Origin: Linnemannia hyalina
Lineage: Eukaryota > Mortierellomycota > Mortierellomycetes > Mortierellales > Mortierellaceae
Length of the DNA stretch: 64,000 nt
NCBI GenBank assembly: GCA_019671135.1
Contig: JAHRHY010000003.1
Coordinates: forward strand, 2,666,001-2,730,000
Direction of reading: 5' to 3'
The translations under genes and the position numbers were made by a program. The notes below the pieces were generated by a model. The model searched no databases. It was not told where the DNA came from and saw nothing but the letters and a program-made list of their open reading frames with translations. Positions 49,302-61,427 of this stretch are shown piece after piece (within the stretch, counting starts at the first letter, position 1; every line of letters starts with the position of its first letter).

Positions 49302-52300
49302 CTTGGAACCTTTTTTTTTTTTACTTTAAAACAAATGTTTGCGCGTTTCACTCCACTCTTGTGTGGGGGAGGGCAGGGAGGGATACATGAAGGGGGCTGT
49401 TGCTTTTCGTGTATCTATGGCCTTGTTACCCTGAGTACGGGACGAATGAACTATGATATTCTGATATGCGGAGGAATGTAAAAAGGAAAAATATACTCCT
49501 TCGCAATGTCACCTTTACCGTGAAAAAGATGAAAAAAGTACTCAAGACCTCTTATCTTTGGACAAAGGGGGAAAGATTTTTTCAAAGCTATGCGTAAATA
49601 TTAAATAAGCATTTTTTTGTGCTCTTTGTTTACTTGTGGTTTCGCCGTTTGCTGTGCTCAGTGCTACCAGTAAAAAAGTCAAAATAATAAGCAAGCAAAA
49701 TCAACACGAGAAAAAAAAGGGTCAAAGATAGACGAGGAATGCAACCCATGACATGCATGAACCTCGTTAACAAACAAAGGTAGTGTGAAAGGGGAGAAGG
49801 GGAAAGGGGGGAGGGGAAGCCAAAATATAAAAAAGAGAAACGAGATAGGGAATGTGAACCGGGCTGACTGCAACTCTTTCCCCACGCTCTTTCAACCATT
49901 TTTCATCCCTAAAAAATTTAATCCGACGCCTTTTCTCTTCGCCACTCTCATTATCTGGATCATTCAAAGGTAGTCTCTATGCAATGACGATTGTCCGGCG
50001 CTCATTTGAGGTGCAGAGGCCATGGTATTCTTGTTTTATTCTTTTTTTTTTCTTTTTTTTATTATTATTAGCCGGTCGCCCCATTCCGGGGGACAAAAAA
50101 AGTGAACACTTGAACAGCGTGTGGAGATGTCAGATGTTTGTGATGTAAAGGTATATCTTGGTTGTGTTGCATGCCGAAGGGTGTAACAAACAAGAAACAA
50201 GGTGAGAAAAGGATATAGTTTACCCAATTCATTAATTTTCGTCTGAGTGAATGTATAACAACACAAAACAACCATAAAAACAAGTGCCGCGAGAGAGCTA
50301 GAAGGTGGAGAAGGTGAGAGGGAGAGAAGTTGTATGAGGGCCGATGAAAGAAAGAATGTACGAGACCGATAGCGCTGCGTGCTGCGACAGCGACAGAAAG
50401 GGAGAGAGAGAGCGAATGAGATATTGATCGTGACGCGAGAGAAAATGTAATGAATAAAAAGCAGTGAGGGAAGTCGAGCTTGGTACAAAATGCCCCAAGG
50501 ATGAGCACGAAAGTGGAAGACAAGGTAATTTCAAAGGTGAGCCGAAAGACGAGAGAGAATGACTCACGGATGAAGAAAAAAGTGAGGGTCGGTACGAATG
50601 AAAGAAAGAGATGGTAAGAGACAGATGAAAATACAAAATGGAGGGCAAAAACCAAATACACTCGGGAAAGAAAGAACGCAAGAGATTTTGCATGTATGTC
50701 GAAAAGAGCGTCCGTCCCACAAAACACAACAGGCACACGAAAAAAATAGCCATTCGATCTCGCATGCATGGCAAAACAGGACTGTGCTTTCTTTTTGCAT
50801 ATCACTCACTCACTTTCACATTGGCATCCAATGCATCTATAAATATCCCGAGCAAAAGAGGGTTCACTTGCAAGTCAGATATGGGTTGGAAGGAGGAGGA
50901 AAGGTAATGCCCTTCCCACATTACTCTACTTTAAGAGATAGGACTATCGGCCAACTTGAGATCGGGTCTAGATGCCAAGCTTGGACCGCATCTGTCAATC
51001 AAGATGTAGGATGTCTAACCCGATGTGGCCTGATTTGAAGAGAAAGAAACTAAGGGAATGCAAGCGGTGCTTGCGCAGGTCCCTCAAGGACGAAATTGGG
51101 CATGATGTGCCTCTTCATCTAGCTAAAAGTGCAAGCAACAAAAAGAAACAAAAAGGAACAAAAAAATTAAAGGACCAAGTTCTCCCTCCATCTCTTTTGC
51201 CTTCCTCTTCTCTTTCATTTTCTCTCCCCTTCTATTTCTAACCTCACTCTCCCGCTCTCCTTTCTCTTTCCCTCCCTCACTTTGACCTTCCCTTCCTCTC
51301 ACAAGCACACACACGAGCAATTCGACAGTTATTTTTTCCTTCATATTTCCCGCTTGGGTGGAATTTCACCCTGGCATGCCATCTCGCACTCCCTCGTCTT
51401 TTTTTTCTCCTCCGCCCCATCCTTTTGGATGGTCACTCCATCGGCGTTTTCTCCGCCATTTTCTGCCTTCCCCCTCCCCACCCTTCCTCCTCTCTTCAAA
51501 CCCCTGGCATGTGCATGCACTAAATCCTTTTCCTCCAGAACAAAAAAAAAAAACGACGGCGGGAAAATCACATTGCGTCAGTCAGTCCAAAGGCAAGATA
51601 TCCTTTCTTGTTTTTTTTTTGTTTTTTTTTGGTACTTCCTTGTTGCATACCTTCTCCGCCGCCACCATTGGCATTGAAAAGCCAAAGTCAACTTAATCAA
51701 AACAAAGGAAGAACAGATGTGGTTTACGGGACTCGGCAAAAGAAATTAAAATGACAAAACAAAAAACAGACGAAAGAAATGGGCCATGCTAGCCCTGCCC
51801 TAACTTAGCCATCCCCCCCCCCCCTCCCCCTATCTTTTTCTGGGTGGATCCAACCAACAACAATCGAAATCGATATCTCGCCGGCGGGTAAGCGGAAGAA
51901 AAACAAAGAAAAACAATGAAAAGCAAAAACGACATCACCCCCTTCCCAACAGAGAGGAAGCGAGGAAAATAAATAAAGAGGGGGGAGGAGGGGGTATGTC
52001 AAAATGGTACTAACCCTAACCTAATTAGGACGGCATGACGTGGTGTTTGACATAGACACGGAGCAATTGAAAACAAAACAAGAAAAGAAGAAAACGCGCG
52101 ACTCTGGGTTTCTTCACGACCCAGGGAGTGGATTTGACCGACACGATATGAAGAGTACTGTCATACATGTAATATTTGGTCTCTTATCACCGTCAATTGA
52201 TTCCCCCTCTTATTTATTCCATAACTCTTCTCCACGCCTCTTGCGCATGCATTGTTTGCACAGATATCGAAAAAGAAGTATAAAAGAATAAAAAAATGGC

Positions 52301-52428
52301 ACACAAGGGCGTAGCTGATTGTAGGCCTAAGGTCCAAAACGAAAAATATCGCGGATAATAATTTTGACCGACAAGTTTGTTTGTTTTGTTTGCATAAAAA
52401 AAGAGGAACATGTATTATTATTATTTTT

Positions 52429-55350
52429 CTACTCTTCATACTCTTCCTCTGTACTGTCTCCTTCGTCTCTGCGAACAGGCGATGACAATGGCAGGATATA
52501 ATCCGAGGACCTTGTAGTCAGTTGAGACGCCGCAGCAGCATCAGCTGGTCGAGGCATGGTTGTGGCTGTAGTTGTGGTTGTAGTTGTAGTTGTAGAGGGT
52601 AGGGTTGGGTTGTGAACTCGAAGAGGTCCTGCCTCTCGCGTGATGGTGGTAGAGAAAAAGAAGGATTGGCCATGGGGTGTGGTGATGGAGCTTCTACTTG
52701 TGCTCCTACTGCTTCTGCTTCTACTGCTGCTGCTACCGGTAATGGCGGAGGAGGAGGGAGAAGACGAAGAGGTGTTTGTTGTGATTGTGGTCCTGGAAGA
52801 AGATGACCTGGTAACTGCGTACGACGAGGAGGACGAGGATGATGTAGGCGGAGGTGGTGGCGGCAATGGCGACGACGATGGAAGGTGGGGGTCCGACGAC
52901 ATCTGCTGCTGACCACTATCTTCCGTTATAACTCGTCTACGTCTCCGCGTGGTATGTGTGTTCTTGTCGGAGACAGCCCATCCCTCTGCAATAAGTTTCA
53001 TGCGCTAGAATTATAAAAACATAATTCAATGGAATGGTCGCAATTAGTAAGAGCGTCAGCCTCTTATTTCTCTTCATATTGTTGTTAGCTATTGTTAATA
53101 GTACTGCTTGGCATTAGCTCAGTTCAGGCAAACGTCAAATAGATGAAAAGGGCATAAGCACTCCACGTTGCAGTATAGATAATTAATATGAATTGCAAAC
53201 AATAACCTTTCATACAGTAGTGAGCCTTCGAAAGATGGAAGGCACAACTAAATTGAACTCCTTGTCTCCCTTGTTCTTTTTTCCATGTGCCATTCTCCAA
53301 TGTCTTTTCATTTTCATTCTTCTTATGTGTCCTTCTAGTACAACTACACCTGCCTTGTCTCACATTACACCTTCTCTATCTCCTCCTCCTTTCTTTCAAA
53401 AGCTACACATGGCCCATGAAATCTTCTTACAACTCTTCCGCTCAAACACGCATAACGGCCCTATTCCTCCACATACCAACCACAAAAAACAAGAAAGAGA
53501 AAGGGAAAAATATGCGCGATGAAGGCTGTACCATCGCAACCCATAGAACCCCTCCATTTCTATCAGTGCGCTTTTTTTTCATTTTTTTCTCTTGAATATC
53601 TCTGCGCAACGATTTTTTTTTGTTTTGTTTTTGTTTGTTCATTTTTTCTCCCGCCTCAATCCTGCAAGGTGGTGTCGAGTTGGCTCTGAATCTGACATAT
53701 GGGCTCAGTCTTGGGCCGCCAATCTGCCCGGCAGATGAATGGGAAGTGCGTTAGCCAAAATACAAGCAAAGATACGTATCTCTTTCGCGCGTGAGAAAAG
53801 GAGAACGTGAGGCGAATGGAAGGGATATTCTTAGTGTGTTGAGAGAGTGAAGGAGAAATAAAATAAAAAGAGCGGAACAAAAAATAATAAGGGTAGAGCT
53901 TCCTGAAATCAGGCACCCTCGAATCAAGAGTGACCCAGGAGCTGTTCAACGTTCAACAAAAAGAGCTGATCCCACTTCTCATCAGGAATATCCTTGTTAC
54001 CCCGACCACTCAATGAAAAAATAATAATGGATGAATGAAATGAAGGGAACAAATGACTTGAGCAAAACCACAAAAAAGAAGTGAGAAGAAAGGCTCAACA
54101 TCTTTCTCATTTTCTCTTTCTTTCTTTCTTTCCCTGTGTCTCTCATCTTTCCGTGCTCTGTTTTTGTGTTCGTCGCTGTTTGGATTTACCTCCTGGGGCG
54201 TCAAATGCGGATTGTGTTTGGCAAGGTATTTGCTCTGATATTGGAGGAATCGATTGTAGGCGGTGCTCTTTTTGTTAACCCCTGCCTTCTTGGATTTGTG
54301 TAGGATTTTTCCAGTTTTTGTCGTCTTCAGATCGGGGTTGGTGGTTCTCCGCAAAGAGACCTGCTGAGGAGGTGATGGGGGGGGAGCAAGCTCCTCAGTG
54401 GCGAAGACCTGTTGCTGGTGTTGTTGCTCTTCTTTGATTGCTTTGCTGCTGCTGCTTCTACTCCTACTCCTACTCCTACTGATTTTGCTGCTGATTGTGC
54501 TCTCCGGCCGCAATGGATCTGTTGGGGTTGAAGAAGAAGTGTCGATCCGGCTAACCTTAGAGTGACTACCAGAGCCACCGATCGAAGGCCTTTTAGATGA
54601 GGGTGTTGAAGGACTGATAGAGAATCCTGCAGAATGATGGCCGGCATCCTGGACTGGCCGGATGGTTTGTTCCGCTGTTGAAGTGCTCGAAGAAGAGCTT
54701 TCATTCTGAGAGTGAAGTGTTGAGAGTGAAGATGTCGAATAAGATCGGCGTTCAGGGAATGATCGACTAGTTGCCGATGGCAAATCATGGTGTCGTAGAA
54801 ATGGCGCAGGAGGTCGAGTTGGCGAGGCTAATCTACCTTGAGGGCTAGATTGGTGTGATAGTGTGGATGAAGGGTCTATTTGCAGTGTTACAATCGCGGA
54901 CGAAGGTTCACCAGGAGGAGGAGACGGTGATGATGGAGCGGGGCTAAAGGTGAAGGGCCGAGGCGATTGAGGGACAGGGTTGATGAGGAAAGAAATGGGT
55001 ATCGACTGTGTTCGGCGTGGACGATCGGCCAAAATTGGTTGAGCCTGAGAACCGCTGGTGTTGAATGATGTTGATGTTGGTTGGGTGGTTGATGAGAAAT
55101 CGAAAGATCCACTCGAGTTTCCTGTTGACTGACCAGGAGCGCCAAAGGCTGTTACTGACCCCGCGTACCAGGACACGGGCGATGCCGGTTCATGTTGTTG
55201 GATCGGAGAGTTTGAAGTAGTGGTGGCGGTGGTGTTGGGTGGTGATATAAGTGTAGGCGTTCCCGTAGATGTCGATGCTGATGATCGTTTTCTCGGCCTT
55301 GATTTCCCAGATGGTGATGCTGGGTTGTTGGCCAATTTCCGCGGGTGCAT
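52429..55350 (-). CDS. HMG-box/YABBY-like domain protein
   Basis: Two exons, 54190-55350 then 52429-53004, joined in phase 0, give 578 residues. Exon 1 is Ser/Thr/Pro-rich with basic blocks (GKSRPRKRSS) and an SRSRSRSRSSSSK tract. It ends with KKSTAYNRFLQYQSKYLAKH and NPHLTPQE. Exon 2 starts RMKLIAEGWAVSDKN. Joined, these form one compact domain of the YABBY/HMG type ('AYNRF......L....P.lt..E..k.iAe.W'), which justifies the 1185-nt intron. A poly-Ser/Thr/Pro region and an acidic tail (DSTEEEYEE) follow. This suggests a nuclear DNA-binding protein; its targets are unknown. The start is the first ATG after low-complexity upstream DNA, and an extra upstream exon cannot be excluded. Confidence 0.72.
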
Positions 55351-58300
55351 GAAAATATATCGTGGCGATTGGATCCAGAACTAGCTGAAGAACGTTGAAG
55401 GTTGAATGTCGATTGGATCCTGTGTAAAAATGGGGTTATCGGGATTCATCCAGTTGTCGAATGAACGCTCAGAGTAAGTTCCGAGAAAATGAGATGGGTC
55501 CAGATGTGTGAAGGAGTCAAGTACGTGTAAAAGTAATACTGTGTAAAGGGCGATTGAAGGTTTTAGAAAAACGCCGAGTGGGCAAAAATAATGGTATTTG
55601 TTTTACTGTTACTAATGGGTCGAGATCGACGACTGGGTGGAGGAATGGGCCAAATGAAGAGGGAAGGAGAAAAAGAATGGGCAGTGAAAAAATGGAAGAA
55701 CGACAGGGAGAAATGGGGACGATCTTTGGGTGAAGGAGGGGCCGCAAAAAGAAACGAAATTAACAACAGAGCGGCGAGGAGGAGCGACAAAAGTTTGCTC
55801 CGCACTTGCGAAAATGAAGCTCGGTGGAACGGACAGAGCAGTCAGTGGAGGATGGGGAGCAATTGGAAGCAATTGGTGGGGAAAGAAAAATGAAGTAAAG
55901 GAGCTGTCGAAGCGAGAGAGCGGATGGGCAAGAAAGAAAAGGTTGGGTATGGCGAAGTGAGTGAAGAGAAAGGTTTGGAGTGGACGGATGGCGATGAAAA
56001 AATGTGATGATAGTGAAATGAGAAAGTAGAAATGAGGAAAAAAAATGGAGAAGAGGAAAGGCGGAATGAAAAGCGGGAAGGAAAAAGGGGGAAAAGGGAG
56101 AAAAGAAAAATAAACACAAGTAAGACGAAAGAAAAGAAGAGAAGAAAGTGAAGAAAGTGAAGAGAAAAGAAAGAAAAACAAAAACGAGGGAGGGGAAGAT
56201 GATGAGAGAGGTATAGAGAAGTACGAGAGAAAGTGAAAGGTAAAGAGTTTTGATAAACTTGGAGAGTTTTGGCCTCTGAGATCGATAGAGTTGCATTTGA
56301 TTGACTAGTCTTGGGACACACAGGCACGTTATCATCGCTCCCATCACACACCCTCACCTTTTTTTCTTTTGCCACTCTCACTCAGATCTCTCCCTCCACT
56401 GCAAACCACTCTCCAATCTCTCTCTCTCTTTTCCTCCATCTTTGCAAACAACGAACAGTCAATTGAACTCTACTTTTTTACGCTTCTCGTACGCTGAACT
56501 TTCGCTAGCTGCCGTTTGCTCATCCGCCTTTTTTTCCGCCCCTGCCTGGCCATCGGTATCAATTCAATGTTAGTATCATAATTTCCCATTCAGCAATTAC
56601 AATGCCACAGCACAGTCTGTGGAGTTAGATATCGACCACTTTTCAATGGCAAAGGCCCCATGTCCGCGGTCCCTCCCCCCCTTCTCCTCTTTGCTCTCCA
56701 CAACTGTTCATGTTTTCACGTTCGGGGTTGCATACACATTCGGCTATGCCGCCTAATTGACGACATGTGGGCAGATGTACCATTGAAAAGTATCAAGAAC
56801 AAACGGCACAATGGATTAAATGGATGATTTTGGAACGAGTGTGTAGAATGAATAGGAGTCAAAACAAAAACAAAAACAAAAAAAGGGCCACGCATGGACA
56901 CCCTCCACTCACTCGGGCAGTTGCACCGCACAGCAGGATGAAAAAAGGAGTGAGATCGAAATATCGAGGGATGGAAGAGGGGAACAATGGGTGGCGATGC
57001 GAGAAGACAAGGCTAGCTTTTTTCCATTTCAAGAGAATTGAGCTTATTCAAGCAAAAAAGAATTACAACAACCTGACCTCCGATTTATGGCGAATGAGCA
57101 AGGACGACGAAGAGTGGCATTTAGTAAGGACTGAGTAGAGAGTGAGCATGAAATTTTAATTGCAAAATTGTCTTCTATCAACTTCCAAGCAGATGGTAAC
57201 ATCAACGACGAGGGGGAAGGAAATAAAATGAGAAGGGAGAAAGTATTTGCCGTGTAGTATTTTCTTCCTTGATCCCATCCTCCCACTTCGACATTTTTTT
57301 TTCTTTTCTCGCCACACCTCACGGACTCGCTTGATGCATGAAATCTCTCTCCCTTTTGTGCCATTTATTATTTTCCCGCGCACATTTCAACACACATTGT
57401 CTTTGCAGATTTGCAGGAAATCCATCGGGCATGAAAGTGCTTTCGATCAACAAACAATTGAACAGTCTCTTAAGACCCCTTTTTTACAGTTTGTGTCCCA
57501 CTCTTTTTTCATTACACGTTCATGTATGCGAGTACTAAATCGTCCTCCTCTCTTCTCTATTGCTTGTGTTGTTGTTTTCGTGCCCATGTGTTTTCCTTTT
57601 GCCCACTGAATGCATCTTGCGAGTGATTGTGTCTCGTGTTTTTCTTAATTATCTTAATATTGCTCAAAATGCATCACGCCGTCGAAATGCATTGTGATGA
57701 AAGAGGTTTTCTTTTTTGTCCCCCTTTCTTTTCTCAGAAGAGCAACAACAGTAGTTGGCAAGGAAACGACAGGAACGAAAAGTAGGAGTGGTAACTGATG
57801 AAAGAGGGTGGCAATTTTCGCGGTATATGTTCTTATTTTCTTTTTTTTTAGACCTTTCACCCTCTTCTCCTTTTTCCTCTTCACAAAGGAGAAGAGTAAA
57901 TGTCAGCCAGCCAACCAACCAAACCCCAGCTGTGCTCCTTATTCAATTGATGCAATAGACTGTCAAGGCCCTTTTCTATTCCGTTCTGGAGTTCAACTTC
58001 TATGTTACACACGATTGTCCACTCTATTTTGAGTTTTTCCTCCCCTCGATCATGTTTTTCATTCTCTCCTTCCTAATTGCTTTTGGGTTCAAAAACCCAC
58101 TTCTTCTCCTTGTTTTCTACCCAAGTCGTTTTTCGTCTCTACCCTTGGTTACATTACCTTCTCACCAGTTTTTAGTTCTCTGGCAGACTCCTCCTGCATG
58201 CACCCCATGCCCATTCATCATCACCACGCTCCCGACAACCAGCGAGAGAATTTTCCGCAGTGTCATAAATGCTCTGAAGGGGGAGAGAGGAGATGAAACC

Positions 58301-59365
58301 AAGTCAGCGAAATCCCTCTGTTCCTGTCCATTCAATAAGGCCACGGTTTTATTATACATTTTGTGGTATCGTTATATTTTTTTTCCTCCCCTTCTTCCCT
58401 GGGTTGTGAGCGGACGCTGAAACAATTCAATCGTCCGTATTTTGTAGATCTAGTTAATCTTGTCTCCCCTCGCCTCCCCATTGTAATTTTTTTTCCCGCG
58501 CTTTTTTACATTGCGTTTTGTTTTAGGGGGTTTTTTTCCCTTTGCGGTGATGTCTTTCTTTGATGGGGGGAAGAGGGCTGAAATCAGACGCATCGCATGG
58601 CTCACGTTTTTAATATCAACCCCATACTTGGTCCTCCTGAAAAGGTCGAGCAGAGAGAGAGAGACGGAGACTGGGCAGAGAGACAAACAAATGATGTCGA
58701 TTCTTTCGGCAGGCGATGATGCTCTCACTGACTGCGGAACTGCCCACAGAGTCTTGTTGTCGATGTTTGTTTTGTTCATATCCATGCTTCATTCATGCTC
58801 CTTGAAGTCAGCAACGTTGGCATTTTAGTCTAGGGCGAGTTATGGGAAGAAACCATCAACAACAAAAAAAAAAAAAAAAAAAAGGAGAACCCTTTTGCTT
58901 GGCCATTCGGATTGAAACAGTTGAACCCCTTTGCTATGTTGCGCGGGTGAAGGTGCGGGAGGCGGGAAAAACAAGCGATCGATTTAGATATTATTTTTTT
59001 ACGATCCACCATTGCCACGTGTGAATATCGGGAGAATGGAAAAATAGCAGTGGGCACAAATATCCACGTTTGCATAACATAGCTTTTCTACGCCAATTGT
59101 TCGCATTTTACACATTAGATTACGAAAGAGGATTCCGTCATTCACATCTGGAGTAAAAAAAACCCCCCCAACCAAGAATTGGGTTTTAATCATGAGGAAA
59201 ATGAGGGCACATACAGTAGTCTACGCCCACTTATTGCAACACAGACCGGGAGCATTGTACCCGCCCGCGGAACATCCGATTAGCAAGTTGTAAGCAAATC
59301 TCATAAGCAAAAAAACCATCCGTCATTCAGCAAGTTTCCGCCGATCCCCCTGAGATTTTCTTCGT
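55351..59365. other. 4-kb intergenic region, strand-skewed
   Basis: From 55560 to 56260 the plus strand is almost pure purine with few breaks, probably the CT-rich promoter/leader of the minus-strand HMG/YABBY-like gene. The rest has A-rich and T-rich low-complexity sequence, including an A21 run at 58862 and an AAAAAC repeat near 56862. An ORF at 56767-57138 has a coding-like tail but no recognised family. No gene is supported. Confidence 0.5.
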
Positions 59366-61002
59366 TCACTTTTTGGATTTTTCCACTTCAGAGACCTTCA
59401 ACTCTGCTGCTGTCAGAAGGGCATCCCAAGAGAGGAACACCTCTGACAAGGTATTGATCTATTGTTTACAAAAAGGAAAAATGTTACAGATGTTTAGTTG
59501 AAATAAACCAACGCGTGGGGTTTTGAATAAAAACTATGAATGAGAGAGAGCGGAAGAGACAGAGGGGTCTCGCAATATCAAGTGCATTCAACTCAAGTAC
59601 ATTCAACCCAAGTACACTCAACTCTTACCAGCCCATTGTAATCATCTGTCAGCTTGTTGACTTTGTCAGAAACTATGTTGGACTCTTGACACTGCTCAAT
59701 GTGGATGGTTTCGAGCTTAGAAAGGACGGGGTATTGGGATTCGACATCTAAGCACATCGGAAAAAAAATCATTAATTTTTGTATCCAAATCCTTGGTTGA
59801 CAGAGATACCAAACGTGGAACGAGTATTTCTTCTTGTGTTTTCTCGACCAAGTATATAATTTTCTACGTTAGCTTTTTTTGGCCAAAACAAGCCTGTATC
59901 TTACTTTTGAGGCCGCCGATTTCGGCACAGCGTTGTAAACTCTGGATGTCCTTGGACTCTTCAGAGAGTTTCAGGAGCTCGTCCTGGGCCGCCAAGATAA
60001 GCTCTGTCTTTGCCAAGAGCGTCAACAGCTCCCTGTCCGAGTGGCTTCCATTGGCCGGCGTGATCAAGTTGGACGCCTCGTCTAGCGTAAATGAAGTGTA
60101 CGATGATGGTAAAAGTAAAGACTATTAGCACATACTCTCGGCCAAAAGGCTACTCCGACAAGTACGACCTTTGCAATAGTCTAGTAAAGCATCCCATTGT
60201 TTCAATTAACTCGACTCTCACGCTATCACCGTTTCTTTGCGAGAATCTAGTCAACCGCGTATTATTTTTCAGTTTTCTGCATTCTATAGGGTGTGTCCTG
60301 TTCAGGACAATACACAAAACTATTTTGCACTCTCCATTGCTCCACTATTTCATCTTCACCACCTTCTTCCTTCTCTCCATGTTCATATCATTCGCTTCTC
60401 TTCTCACACTTTCTTAAAATGACCCCATTCTTCCATTAACATGTCTTCTGAATACACCTGACACCACCCAACTTCGATATGGAACACGAACAAAGAAGAG
60501 GTAAAAAGAACTTACACTTCTGCAAGAACTCCTCGGTAGGCTTTCGCTCCTTGGCAGCCGCCCACAGCGTGGTCTCAATCTTCTGAATACGCCTCGACAG
60601 CGAGCCCGCAGCAGCAGCGTTCACTTCGTGGCTGTGATAATGATGGTGGTTCCGGGAAGGGTGTTGCTGAACCAAGTGAGGGTCCCCTCCTACGCGTCCT
60701 CCTCTCGGGGATGACGACGTTGATGTGCTAACAATATCCTCTCCTCCTCCTCCTCCTCCTCCTGGTGTGGTATCCTCCGTTAGACTCTCGTTCTCATTCG
60801 ACAACAATGACAAAGTGGATGTGGCTCCTAGAAAACTACTTCCACTTCCGGAGGCTCTTGCTGCTGCCGTTGAAGTGGAAGGGGCGAGCAAGGTCTCGAG
60901 GGCGCGTATACGCTGGGAAAGACTTTCGAGGTCTTGGAGTTGCTGTTCATCGCCAGAGGATGCGCCATTGAGCGTTGAGGTATTTGAGCGTGCGCCGAGC
61001 AT
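59366..61002 (-). CDS. Dynactin subunit 3 (p24)-like protein
   Basis: Four exons in transcript order (60516-61002, 59905-60081, 59629-59747, 59366-59458), phases consistent, give 291 residues. The N-terminus has a short helix (DLESLSQRIRALETLL), then a Ser/Gly-rich insert, then a helical core: LSRRIQKIETTLWAAAKERK, ELLTLLAKTELILAAQDELL, LQRCAEIGGL and LSKLETIHIEQCQESNIVSD. It ends NTLSEVFLSWDALLTAAELK. The order of helices and the terminal 'F..WD.LL...E' match dynactin p24 (DCTN3), a shoulder-arm subunit of the dynein activator dynactin that drives nuclear and vesicle transport in hyphae. The disordered insert near 60-125 makes it longer than animal p24 (about 186 residues). The call is from motif similarity only. 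Confidence 0.75.
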
Positions 61003-61427
61003 CGTGTTTTTGCCTTGTGTGGGGGGGTTCCAGTTGTGTGTTTTTTTATGGATTTGAAGGAAGGAGTGATGGGTGATTGACTCTTGTAGGGTGATGGTTT
61101 GGTTGTTCCTGAGGGGTGTTAATGGTTTAGGATGATGTGATGCTAAAGAACGGTGGCAGGTCCACTTTCAGGGACAGCGTTGGGCTTGGTGTCAGTCAGG
61201 AAAGGGCAAGTCTGACCCGTGGCTTGGATGGGGGGTGGACTGTCTTTTATCTCGTGCGCGCACGAACAAAAAATCTGGCACGGTCAGGCACAGGCACAAT
61301 CTCAATCAAAGAACAGACGACACACACAGACAGGCACATGCAAGTTTGGTTTTTTATTTTCACCAACAAAAATAAATGAGGCAGGGGTGGGATGGGTGAC
61401 AACGTCGTGCAGTACTAGTTTTTTTTT
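61003..61427. other. Spacer between two minus-strand genes
   Basis: 425 nt holding the dynactin-like gene's promoter and the 3' flank of the eIF3j gene. G-rich on the plus strand near 61019 and 61225. No gene is seen. Confidence 0.55.

Larger units (their letters stand above)
46142..52428. other. 6.3-kb gene desert with MITE
   Basis: No conserved coding sequence on either strand. AT-rich, with T/A runs, an inverted-repeat pair at 47063-47592 and a candidate MITE at 48971-49301. Two long purine-rich blocks (50270-50640 and near 51950-51990) generate spurious Phe/Ser/Leu ORFs on the opposite strand. A poly-C run lies near 51813. The right end is the 3' flank of the HMG/YABBY-like gene. Confidence 0.55.

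Noticed and set aside
50036..50805. Overlapping minus-strand ORFs of 150-245 codons
   Set aside because: They are Phe/Ser/Leu-rich readings of a purine-rich tract (CT-rich on the opposite strand) with no motif; similar shadows occur at 31.5-34 kb and 55.6-56.4 kb.
52009..52030. CTAACCCTAACCTAA, telomere-like
   Set aside because: Barely two units and not at a sequence end; too short to call an interstitial telomere.
53110..53135. TTAGCTCAGTTC A-box-like sequence
   Set aside because: No B box or cloverleaf downstream; it lies inside the intron of the HMG/YABBY-like gene.
56767..57138. 123-codon plus-strand ORF with a coding-like end (SDLWRMSKDDEEWHLVRTE)
   Set aside because: The rest is low-complexity Asn/Lys-rich, there are no recognised domains, and the composition equals the surrounding non-coding DNA.
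58862..58882. A21 run as the tail of a retroposed transcript
   Set aside because: No upstream sequence resembles a gene and no target-site duplication was found.
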